From Tannerella sp. (GTDB lineage: Bacteria > Bacteroidota > Bacteroidia > Bacteroidales > Tannerellaceae), in contig JAITDQ010000276.1 of NCBI GenBank assembly GCA_031282485.1, positions 1-10,238 of the forward strand: a DNA stretch of 10,238 nt, written 5' to 3'. Made by a program: the position numbers and the translations under genes. Shown in pieces: positions 1 through 6,187 of this stretch (position 1 is its first letter; every line of letters starts with the position of its first letter). The notes beneath the pieces are model-generated. The model saw only the letters and a list, made by a program, of their open reading frames with translations, had not been told where the DNA came from and made no database searches.

Positions 1-1308
1 GGACATATTTTTCAGGTTGATTTTGTTTTCCCGGATTTCGTTTTCGCCGACAAGTGCGACGTAGGGTATTTTTTTTGCATCGGCATAACTCATTTGTTTT
101 TTCATCTTGCCGGCTTCGGGATACAGTTCCGTTCGGATGCCGGCCGCGCGTATCCGGGAAATGACGGGAAGCAGGTAAGCCGCTTCTTTTTCGCCGAAAT
201 TGACGAACATCAGCTGTGTTGTCTTGAGCGAACCGGCGGGGTAGAGGTCGAGTTGATTCAACACATCGTATATGCGGTCTGCGCCGAATGAAATGCCGAC
301 GCCCGACACGCCTTCCATGCCGAATACTCCGGTAAGATTGTCGTATCGGCCGCCTCCGGTGATGCTTCCGATTTCCACGTCGAGGGCTTTTACCTCGAAG
401 ATTGTGCCGGTATAGTAGTTGAGGCCGCGGGCGAGCGTGAGGTCGGTCTCGACAGTCGATGTTAACGGTAACTTTTCGATATATCCGAGTATGTATTCCG
501 TTTCTTCAATACCTTTCAGGCCTGTTGCCGAATTGCGGAGCGTCTCTTTGAGAACGGCCAGTTTTTCGCGGTTGCCGCCTTTCAAACCGATGACCGGCTG
601 CAATTGAGCGATAGCCTGTTCGGACAGGCCTTTGCTGCGCAGTTCCTCATTCACGCGGTCGACGTCCGTTTTGTCAAGTTTGTCAATCGCCACGGTGATG
701 TCGACAATTTTATCGGCTTCGCCAATCATTTCCGCGATGCCGGCGAGAATCTTGCGGTTATTCATTTTTATGCATACGCGGATGCCGAAACGCCGGAAGA
801 CTTCGTCCATGATTTCGATAAACTCCACTTCGTTCAGCAGCGAATCCGAGCCGACGACGTCGCCGTCGCACTGGTAGAACTCGCGGTAGCGTCCTTTCTG
901 CGGACGGTCGGCGCGCCATACCGGCTGTATCTGGTAGCGCTTGAACGGAAATGAAATGTCGTTGCGGTGCTGCACGACGAAGCGCGCAAAAGGGACGGTA
1001 AGGTCGTAACGCAAACCTTTTTCGCAGGCTTTGTTTGCGAATTTCACGGAGTTTTTCTCAAGCAGTTCCGTTTCCGTGAAATTCGTCAGGCAATCGCCCG
1101 AATTGAGTATTTTAAAAAGCAGTTTGTCGCCTTCTTCCCCGTATTTGCCTGTCAGTGTGGACAGGTTTTCCATTGCCGGCGTTTCGATTTGCTGAAAGCC
1201 GTAACGGTTATAAACGTCTCTTATCGTATCAAAAATATAATTACGTTTTGCCGTCTCGACAGGCGAAAAATCACGCGTTCCTTTCGGAATGGAAGGTTTT
1301 TGTGTCAT
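1..1308 (-). CDS. hisS: Histidine--tRNA ligase (HisRS), C-terminal end cut by window edge
   Basis: Class II aminoacyl-tRNA synthetase that attaches histidine to tRNA-His using ATP, in the cytoplasm. The reading frame is open for 436 codons from an ATG at 1308 to the window edge. Visible are the N-terminal PKGTRDF (residues 8-14), motif 2 as [20 protein letters not shown] (about 122-141) followed by REFYQCD, the histidine-binding [10 protein letters not shown] (292-301), [10 protein letters not shown] (316-325) and motif 3 [10 protein letters not shown] (336-345), then the start of the anticodon-binding domain. The motif-2 form YREFYQCD resembles eukaryotic HisRS more than the E. coli form. 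The RGLNYYTG loop has Asn where most family members have Asp. From usual family lengths I infer that about 15-25 residues are missing. The start lies 27 nt after the stop of the upstream membrane peptidase gene with no obvious promoter between, so co-transcription is likely. The assignment is secure. Confidence 0.97.
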   Translation of the reverse strand, partial: MTQKPSIPKGTRDFSPVETAKRNYIFDTIRDVYNRYGFQQIETPAMENLSTLTGKYGEEGDKLLFKILNSGDCLTNFTETELLEKNSVKFANKACEKGLRYDLTVPFARFVVQHRNDISFPFKRYQIQPVWRADRPQKGRYREFYQCDGDVVGSDSLLNEVEFIEIMDEVFRRFGIRVCIKMNNRKILAGIAEMIGEADKIVDITVAIDKLDKTDVDRVNEELRSKGLSEQAIAQLQPVIGLKGGNREKLAVLKETLRNSATGLKGIEETEYILGYIEKLPLTSTVETDLTLARGLNYYTGTIFEVKALDVEIGSITGGGRYDNLTGVFGMEGVSGVGISFGADRIYDVLNQLDLYPAGSLKTTQLMFVNFGEKEAAYLLPVISRIRAAGIRTELYPEAGKMKKQMSYADAKKIPYVALVGENEIRENKINLKNMS

Positions 1309-1335
1309 TTTATGTCCGTTTAATGATTCGCCCGG

Positions 1336-2019
1336 TTATCTTCTGCGGCTTGAATACAGTAATATATAATATAATAATGTAGCCAGAGACCCCAGTGCCG
1401 CCACCACATACGTATATGCTGCCGAGCGGAGGGCGCCGGCGGCCATGCCGTATGTTCGGTTGTTCGTTATGCCTGCATCGCTCAGCCATGCTACGGCACG
1501 CCGGCTTGCATCGATCTCAACCGGCAAAGTGATAAAACTGAACAGTGTCGTCAGCGAGAAAAGTACGATTCCCAGAAGGAGCAGCTGCGGGAAAACATTC
1601 AACATCAACATGCCTCCCAACAGAATCCACTGCATGATGTTCGACGAAAAACTTACGACCGGAACGAGCGCCGACCGCATTTTCAGGGGCGCATAGGCAT
1701 GTGCATGCTGTATGGCGTGGCCACATTCGTGTGCCGCAACCGCTGCTGCCGCAATGTTGTACTGATTATATACGGCTTCGCTGAGGTTTACGGTTTTGGT
1801 TGCCGGGTTATAATGGTCGGAGAGATGCCCCTGTACCGATGTTACGCGCACATCATAAATGCCGTTGTCGTGCAACATTTTTTCTGCGACATCCCTTCCG
1901 CTTAGTCCGAGAGGCGTTTGCGAATATTTTTTAAATTTGCTTTGCAGGTTAGCGGATACAAGCCAGCTTGCCAGGGCTATTCCGCCAAATATAATCCAAT
2001 ATAATGCGTACATTGACAT
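1336..2019 (-). CDS. YugP-type neutral zinc metallopeptidase, integral membrane
   Basis: Predicted membrane-embedded zinc peptidase of the YugP / Zn_peptidase_2 family, 227 residues, a normal length for the family. The zinc-binding motif HECGH is at 97-101, directly after an alanine-rich helix, with His97 and His101 as zinc ligands and Glu98 as the catalytic base. Glu168 in LPVEIDASRRA is the likely third ligand. Hydrophobic segments lie at about 4-22, 118-140, 142-165 and 200-222, and the C-terminus is basic (SSRRR). ATG codons for Met1 and Met3 are both possible; I kept the first. The substrate of this family is not well defined and none is shown here. The gene lies between purA (83 nt upstream) and hisS (27 nt downstream), all on the minus strand. 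The family call rests on the motif plus topology and is strong; a physiological role is not assigned. Confidence 0.9.
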   Translation of the reverse strand: MSMYALYWIIFGGIALASWLVSANLQSKFKKYSQTPLGLSGRDVAEKMLHDNGIYDVRVTSVQGHLSDHYNPATKTVNLSEAVYNQYNIAAAAVAAHECGHAIQHAHAYAPLKMRSALVPVVSFSSNIMQWILLGGMLMLNVFPQLLLLGIVLFSLTTLFSFITLPVEIDASRRAVAWLSDAGITNNRTYGMAAGALRSAAYTYVVAALGSLATLLYYILLYSSRRR

Positions 2020-2031
2020 AATATTTAATTT

Positions 2032-2063
2032 TTAAATTAATAATCCGTATGCATAAGAACAAA
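2032..2063 (-). promoter_or_regulatory. Weak candidate promoter before the membrane peptidase gene
   Basis: In the 83-nt gap after purA, the minus strand reads TTTG (2063-2060), a 20-nt spacer, then TAATTTAA (2039-2032). This matches the Bacteroidota TTTG / TAnnTTTG layout in spacing, but the -7 box lacks its last two consensus bases. It would also leave only a very short leader before the ATG at 2019. The rest of the gap is AT-rich, with no good hairpin. Read-through from purA is an equally good explanation for expression of the downstream genes. Confidence 0.2.
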
Positions 2064-2102
2064 AACCTTGCCAAACGGTTGCCTTATGAACAGGATGACG
2101 TA

Positions 2103-3377
2103 TTACTCCTCCTCTCTTATAATCGTCTGTTCGCGGTCGGGGCCTACCGATACGATCGTGATGGGCGCTCCGAGTTCTTCTTCGAGGAATGACAGATAGG
2201 CATTAAATTCTTCGGGAAATTCGTTTTCGCTTTTCATGTGTGTCATATCCGTATTCCACCCGTCAATTTCGGTATAAACGGGTTCGATGTCGGTTTCCGT
2301 TATTTCGAACGGAAAGTTTGTCACTTCCTCGCCGTTAATGCGGTATGCGACACAGGCCTTAATGGTGTCGAACGTATCCAGCACGTCGCTTTTCATCATG
2401 ATCAGTTTTGTTGCGCCGTTTATCATAATCGCATAACGCAGGGCAACCAGATCAATCCATCCGCAACGGCGTTTCCGTCCGGTCACCGAACCGTATTCGT
2501 GGCCGCGTTCGCAGATTGTTTCTCCCGTTTCGTCCGTCAGTTCGGTGGGGAACGGCCCGCTGCCGACGCGCGTACAGTAGGCTTTGAATATTCCGTAAAC
2601 ATCGCCGATGTTACGCGGTGCGACGCCAAGTCCGGAACAGCATCCGGCGCATATCGTACTGGATGATGTGACGTACGGGTATGAGCCGAAATCAATATCC
2701 AGCATCGTGCCCTGCGCTCCTTCGGCGAGAATGGATTTGTCCTCCTGCAAGTATTCGTTGATGACGTGCTCGCTGTCGATAAGCTTAAAATTTTTGAGGT
2801 ATTCGAGCGCTTTGAACCATTCCCGTTCAAGCTCGGCGATATTGTAACCGTAGTTCATCGTGCGGAGCATATTCTCGTGACGCAACCGGGCGGCGGCATA
2901 TTTCTTGTCGAAGTCGTGCAGCAAATCGCCTACACGCAGTCCGTTCCGGCTTATCTTGTCCGTATAGGCGGGACCTATTCCTTTCCCGGTGGTGCCGATT
3001 TTTCCCGTTCCTTTGGCCGCTTCGTTTGCGGCGTCCAGTATCCGGTGTGTAGGAAGGATGAGGTGCGCTTTTTTGGAGATATAAAGCTGGTTTATTATAT
3101 CGTGCCCGTGTGCCGCCAGATTGACGGCTTCTTCCTTAAAAAGTACCGGGTCAAGAACAACCCCGTTGCCGATGACGTTTATTTTCCCGCCTTGGAAAAT
3201 GCCCGACGGAATGGAACGGAGTATATATTTTTTACTGTCGAACTCAAGTGTGTGGCCGGCGTTAGGCCCTCCCTGAAAACGTGTTATCACATCATATTTG
3301 GGCGTCAGTACGTCGACTACTTTACCTTTGCCTTCGTCGCCCCATTGCAATCCTAATAAAACATCTACTTTCTTCAT
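2103..3377 (-). CDS. purA: Adenylosuccinate synthetase
   Basis: Catalyses the GTP-dependent joining of IMP and aspartate to adenylosuccinate, the first committed step from IMP to AMP, in the cytoplasm. The 424-residue length is normal. The N-terminal P-loop-like QWGDEGKGK (11-19) holds catalytic Asp14, and GGPNAGHT (36-43) holds catalytic His42. Further signatures are GTTGKGIGPAYTDK (128-141), the EGAQGTMLD segment (219-227), RVGSGPFPTEL (270-280), TGRKRRCGW (299-307) and the C-terminal SVGPDR guanine-binding region (410-415). The ATG at 3377 begins the family-typical MKKVDVLLGLQWGDEG, so the start is secure. It lies 6 nt after the stop of the Fur-family gene, which strongly suggests one transcript. 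Base composition in sampled stretches is about 55% G+C, clearly higher than in the adjacent fur gene. Confidence 0.98.
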   Translation of the reverse strand: MKKVDVLLGLQWGDEGKGKVVDVLTPKYDVITRFQGGPNAGHTLEFDSKKYILRSIPSGIFQGGKINVIGNGVVLDPVLFKEEAVNLAAHGHDIINQLYISKKAHLILPTHRILDAANEAAKGTGKIGTTGKGIGPAYTDKISRNGLRVGDLLHDFDKKYAAARLRHENMLRTMNYGYNIAELEREWFKALEYLKNFKLIDSEHVINEYLQEDKSILAEGAQGTMLDIDFGSYPYVTSSSTICAGCCSGLGVAPRNIGDVYGIFKAYCTRVGSGPFPTELTDETGETICERGHEYGSVTGRKRRCGWIDLVALRYAIMINGATKLIMMKSDVLDTFDTIKACVAYRINGEEVTNFPFEITETDIEPVYTEIDGWNTDMTHMKSENEFPEEFNAYLSFLEEELGAPITIVSVGPDREQTIIREEE

Positions 3378-3383
3378 GTCTTT

Positions 3384-3881
3384 TTATATTTGTTTTTTTA
3401 ATTGTTTCCTGTTGTTTTCTTTGTTATGCAACAGTTTGTATCTACATTTGGAACATAAACCGTAAAAATACAGCGTATAATATTCCGGGGTAAATCTGGG
3501 TATTTTATAATTGGAAAAATGACCGTTCAGTTTCCCGTTTTTCATTTCACTGATTGCGCCGCATGACGTACAAACAATGTAGTGATGCTGTTCGGCAATA
3601 CATTTCAGTTCATATTGTACGTTTGTGGACGTGAACTGATGGCGTACCACAATTTTAGCGTCGAGCAACAATTCAATCGTATTGTAGATTGACGCGCGGC
3701 TTACTCGGAAATTATCACATTCCAGTTGTTTCCATATCGTGTCAAGCGTAAAAAGATATTTCGTCTGACATATTTTTTCAAATATGGCGTCACGCTCTGC
3801 CGTATGTCTGAGATGTTTGTCTTTCAGATATTCGGAAAACGCTATCGTGATAAGGTCATCATTGCAGTTTGTATCATTCAT
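3384..3881 (-). CDS. Fur-family transcriptional regulator with eroded metal-sensing site
   Basis: Winged-helix DNA-binding regulator of the Fur superfamily, 165 residues from the ATG at 3881. The N-terminal DNA-binding domain covers about 8-80, with the recognition-helix region RVSRASIYNTIELLLDAKIV (59-78). The dimerisation domain follows, with both structural zinc pairs present: Cys104/Cys107 in YIVCTSCG and Cys143/Cys146 in GLCSKC. By hand alignment to E. coli Fur, several regulatory-metal histidines are replaced: His33 by Leu43, His90 by Tyr101 and His125 by Tyr135. Iron sensing of the classical kind is therefore doubtful. A longer reading to a TTG at 3914 is possible, but a TAnnTTTG element at 3919-3912 overlaps that codon, so I chose 3881. 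The gene is AT-rich (about 38% G+C in four sampled lines) and sits 6 nt before purA. The Fur family is clear; ligand and targets are unknown. Confidence 0.9.
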   Translation of the reverse strand: MNDTNCNDDLITIAFSEYLKDKHLRHTAERDAIFEKICQTKYLFTLDTIWKQLECDNFRVSRASIYNTIELLLDAKIVVRHQFTSTNVQYELKCIAEQHHYIVCTSCGAISEMKNGKLNGHFSNYKIPRFTPEYYTLYFYGLCSKCRYKLLHNKENNRKQLKKQI

Positions 3882-3911
3882 TTCTATATCAGAATCCTGT
3901 TTTACGGTGAA

Positions 3912-3919
3912 CAAAGGTA
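3912..3919 (-). promoter_or_regulatory. -7 promoter element (TACCTTTG) for the fur-purA operon
   Basis: The minus strand reads TACCTTTG, an exact match to the Bacteroidota -7 consensus TAnnTTTG. Transcription would start near 3906, giving a leader of about 25 nt before the ATG at 3881. No clear TTTG box lies 19-21 nt upstream; the sequence there is AT-rich and runs into the 3' end of the dipeptidyl peptidase gene (stop at 3938-3940). It helps to reject the upstream TTG as the start of the regulator. Confidence 0.5.
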
Positions 3920-3937
3920 TAATTATTTTTTGAAAAC

Positions 3938-6004
3938 TTAGTTGTATGACGGCAAAAAAGAATAATTTTTACCGTAACGGAGCATTTGTTCCGTGTATCC
4001 TTCGGAGCAGTCAAGAGCAATATCGGTCACTTCTCCCCTGTCGTTTTTTATTTCTTTCATTACCGGATTTATAAAACCTTTGTATGGTGCAAGATTCAGT
4101 CCGGCATATCGTTCAAGTATTTCATTGTGCAGCTCAGGGTCGATTTTGACGCCGTAGTTTTCCACCAGTATGCGGCCTGCATTGGAATCGCCTTCGCTCT
4201 TAATTCGCTGTATTTCTGCGAGCAGCACGCCGATTAACTCGCGAAGTTTTTCGTAATCGTTTATGACCGTATACGTTTTCCCACCGTGTTTCTCCAGCGA
4301 AACGACGCGCTCGTCCCGGCCTTTTTCATAGATCCATTTTGCGATTAGCTGGCGGTTTCTCATGTGCGCCTCTTCCACATTTTTGCCCGGCTGTATACGA
4401 ACCAGCTGCGTCATCAGGCCATTCATCATATATTTGTAATACTCCGCCTTATAAGCGTCCGGATGGTCTAACAGTCCGAGTTCGAGCAGTTTTTTGTCGG
4501 CGAGGAAATAGAGGGCAAACAGGTCGGCGCGGGCTTCTTCGAGCGTGGAGCTGTACGCGCCAAGTCCGTCGGGGTCGACGCCGGGCAGGATGACACCCGA
4601 ACCGTGACCGAGACATTCATGCAAGTCCGTATGCAGATTATCGGTCACGAATCCGTATTTTTTCATCCGTTCGCGTTCCGTTTCGCCCCAGACAAATTCT
4701 TCGCTGAACCCGTTTCCCTGCGACGCTTTGTCGTAAGCCGCGGTGATATTTTCGATCGTAACGGATTTGGAACCGTACTGTTCCCTTATCCAGTTCGAAT
4801 TAGGCAGATTTATGCCGATAGGCGTCGCCGGATAACAGTCGCCTCCCAGCATGACGACGGTGATAACCTTTGCCGTGACGCCCTTCACTTCTTTCTTTTT
4901 GAAGCGCGGGTCGGTCGGGGAGTTCTCTTCAAACCATCCGGCATTGTCGCTGATGATTTTTGTGCGTTTGGTCGCTTCCCTGTTGATGAAGTTGACGGTT
5001 GCTTCCCAGCTGGCTTTCAAGCCTAACGGGTCGCCGTAGGTTTCGGTAAAACCGTTTACGAAGTCAACGTCGGAATCGACGTCCCGTACCCAAAGAATGG
5101 CGTATGCGTCGAACGTTTTCAGGTCGCCTGTTTTGTAATATTCAACGAGTTTTTCGATAACGGCTTTCTGGGCGTCATTTTCGGCAAACGCCGCCGCCTT
5201 CCGAAGTTCGGCAATGATTGCTTCGATAGCTTCGGTATAAAGTCCCCCGGCTTTCCATACTTTTTCTTTCAACTGTCCGTTTTCTTTCGAGAGGCGGCTG
5301 TTGATGCCGTATGATACGGGTGTCCTGTCGTAGGGGTCTTTCATCGCGGTATAAAAGGCTTCCGCTTCTTTCCGGGTGACGCCTCCTTCGTAATAATTAT
5401 TGGCCGACAACAGCAGGAGATCCCCGTCTCCGCTTTGAACCGTTCGTTTCGGCATGACCGCAGGGTCGAAGATGACGGGCGTTATTTCCGCAAGCCACCG
5501 GTCGACGGACTGTCCTTCACGTAAGGGAAGCTGTGATTTGTCGATATTGCGTATACATCCGGCGAAAAATTCCTGCGTGAATCCCGGGTCGAACTTGTCC
5601 TCCGCATAGTGATGATGAATGCCGTTGGCAAACCACACGCGTTTAAGGTACGTTTCAAGCGCCTTAAACTGTTCATCGTTGCGATCGCCTTTATATTCCT
5701 TATAGATAGCTTCGAGTGAACGCCGTATGGCAAGGTTATAACGGTTATTCTGGTCGAACAGGATGTCACGTCCCATAAGCGCAGCTTCCGACAGGTGATA
5801 TAATAGCTGCTTTTGCTGCAGGGTGAGTTCCTCGAAACCGGGCACATCGTAGCGCAGTATTTCGATATCCGCAAAGCGATCGACGGAATAATTCGTTTCG
5901 TCCGTCTTCGTTTCGTCCGTTGTTTTGCCGGAATCCGCCTTATTTCTGTTTGAACAGGCGGTGATAATAGATATTGCCATAATTAATAAAATAAATTTTT
6001 TCAT
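3938..6004 (-). CDS. Dipeptidyl peptidase III (M49 family) lipoprotein
   Basis: Zinc metalloexopeptidase of family M49 that removes dipeptides from the N-terminus of short peptides. The protein has 688 residues from the ATG at 6004, close to the characterised Bacteroides thetaiotaomicron enzyme. The zinc motif HECLGH is at 462-467 (ligands His462 and His467, catalytic Glu463); the second motif EEARAD at 489-494 supplies the third ligand, Glu490. The N-terminus MKKFILLIMAISIITAC is a lipoprotein signal peptide with lipobox Cys17, followed by a polar Lys/Thr/Asp-rich linker to about residue 37. This implies export and lipid anchoring; I see no obvious surface-export signal after the Cys. The frame stays open 13 codons upstream to an ATG at 6043, but that extension spoils the signal peptide and overlaps a -7 element, so I rejected it. 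The stop lies only 57 nt before the fur start. Peptide salvage is an inferred role. Confidence 0.95.
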   Translation of the reverse strand: MKKFILLIMAISIITACSNRNKADSGKTTDETKTDETNYSVDRFADIEILRYDVPGFEELTLQQKQLLYHLSEAALMGRDILFDQNNRYNLAIRRSLEAIYKEYKGDRNDEQFKALETYLKRVWFANGIHHHYAEDKFDPGFTQEFFAGCIRNIDKSQLPLREGQSVDRWLAEITPVIFDPAVMPKRTVQSGDGDLLLLSANNYYEGGVTRKEAEAFYTAMKDPYDRTPVSYGINSRLSKENGQLKEKVWKAGGLYTEAIEAIIAELRKAAAFAENDAQKAVIEKLVEYYKTGDLKTFDAYAILWVRDVDSDVDFVNGFTETYGDPLGLKASWEATVNFINREATKRTKIISDNAGWFEENSPTDPRFKKKEVKGVTAKVITVVMLGGDCYPATPIGINLPNSNWIREQYGSKSVTIENITAAYDKASQGNGFSEEFVWGETERERMKKYGFVTDNLHTDLHECLGHGSGVILPGVDPDGLGAYSSTLEEARADLFALYFLADKKLLELGLLDHPDAYKAEYYKYMMNGLMTQLVRIQPGKNVEEAHMRNRQLIAKWIYEKGRDERVVSLEKHGGKTYTVINDYEKLRELIGVLLAEIQRIKSEGDSNAGRILVENYGVKIDPELHNEILERYAGLNLAPYKGFINPVMKEIKNDRGEVTDIALDCSEGYTEQMLRYGKNYSFLPSYN

Positions 6005-6040
6005 ATATACGCGTACTTTGAATAAAATCCAGAAAGGGGG

Positions 6041-6069
6041 CAAAGTTAATAAATAATTTGGGATGCAAT
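6041..6069 (-). promoter_or_regulatory. Promoter of the dipeptidyl peptidase III gene
   Basis: The minus strand carries TAACTTTG (6048-6041), a perfect TAnnTTTG -7 box, followed by CCCC. A partial -33 box ATTG (6069-6066) lies 17 nt upstream, slightly closer than usual. The predicted start is near 6035, leaving a leader of about 30 nt before the ATG at 6004. The 12-nt string TAACTTTGCCCC occurs again, exactly, in the lepA promoter. Two copies of GGAATTT on the plus strand (6094-6100 and 6103-6109), 9 nt apart, lie just upstream and could be an operator, but that is speculative. Confidence 0.6.
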
Positions 6070-6112
6070 TATGTTTTGGCTAAAATTTGTTACGGAATTT
6101 TCGGAATTTACA

Positions 6113-6144
6113 TGTGTTTATTCTGAAAATATCCTGTATTTTTG
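6113..6144 (+). promoter_or_regulatory. Promoter-like element on the plus strand with no assigned gene
   Basis: The plus strand reads TGTG (6113-6116), a 20-nt spacer, then TATTTTTG (6137-6144), which matches TAnnTTTG exactly and is followed by CCC like the two confident promoters nearby. Transcription would start around 6150 and run antisense into the 3' end of the TPR gene. The only frame directly behind it is a 22-codon ORF at 6150-6218 with no recognisable features. In an AT-rich gap an 8-nt match with two free positions can occur by chance. Confidence 0.25.
6125..6143. repeat. Direct repeat copy 1 (pair with 6169-6187)
   Basis: The plus strand here matches 6169-6187 at 17 of 19 positions; the first 16 positions differ only once. 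The core is GAAAA(T/G)ATCCTGTATT. The two copies are 44 nt apart start to start, close to four helical turns. This copy overlaps the plus-strand TATTTTTG element at 6137-6144. It may be a paired binding site or a small local duplication. Confidence 0.6.
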
Positions 6145-6168
6145 CCCGGATGATGTCTTTTTTCGCCG

Positions 6169-6187
6169 GAAAAGATCCTGTATTATT
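6169..6187. repeat. Direct repeat copy 2 (pair with 6125-6143)
   Basis: Second copy of the 19-nt repeat, differing at its 6th and 17th positions. It covers the stop codon of the TPR gene (6183-6185) and extends two bases into its last sense codon. In this copy the TATTTTTG promoter-like string is degraded to TATTATTC. Confidence 0.6.

Noticed and set aside
604..1323. Plus-strand ORFs of 116 and 118 codons opposite hisS
   Set aside because: The minus strand is a clear HisRS throughout; the plus-strand peptides are compositional by-products.
2065..2095. Possible intrinsic terminator after purA (AACC / GGTT followed by a T run on the minus strand)
   Set aside because: Only four base pairs can form, with a nine-base loop; the nearby TTGCC pair is a direct, not inverted, repeat.
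2238..3356. Plus-strand ORFs of up to 196 codons within purA
   Set aside because: They lie opposite a full-length, motif-complete purA and their translations show no recognisable motifs; they are antisense shadows.
3882..3937. Classical Fur box near the fur promoter (autoregulation)
   Set aside because: No GATAAT-type inverted repeat is visible; the region is just AT-rich.
4604..5026. 140-codon plus-strand ORF inside the dipeptidyl peptidase gene
   Set aside because: Antisense shadow of the catalytic region; no promoter, no domain signal, and the opposite strand is a conserved M49 enzyme.
6141..6178. Possible terminator hairpin after the TPR gene (CCGG paired with CCGG, flanked by T and A runs)
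   Set aside because: The stem is four G/C pairs with a bulge before the A/T pairs, the loop is about 16 nt, and no U tract follows on the minus-strand transcript.
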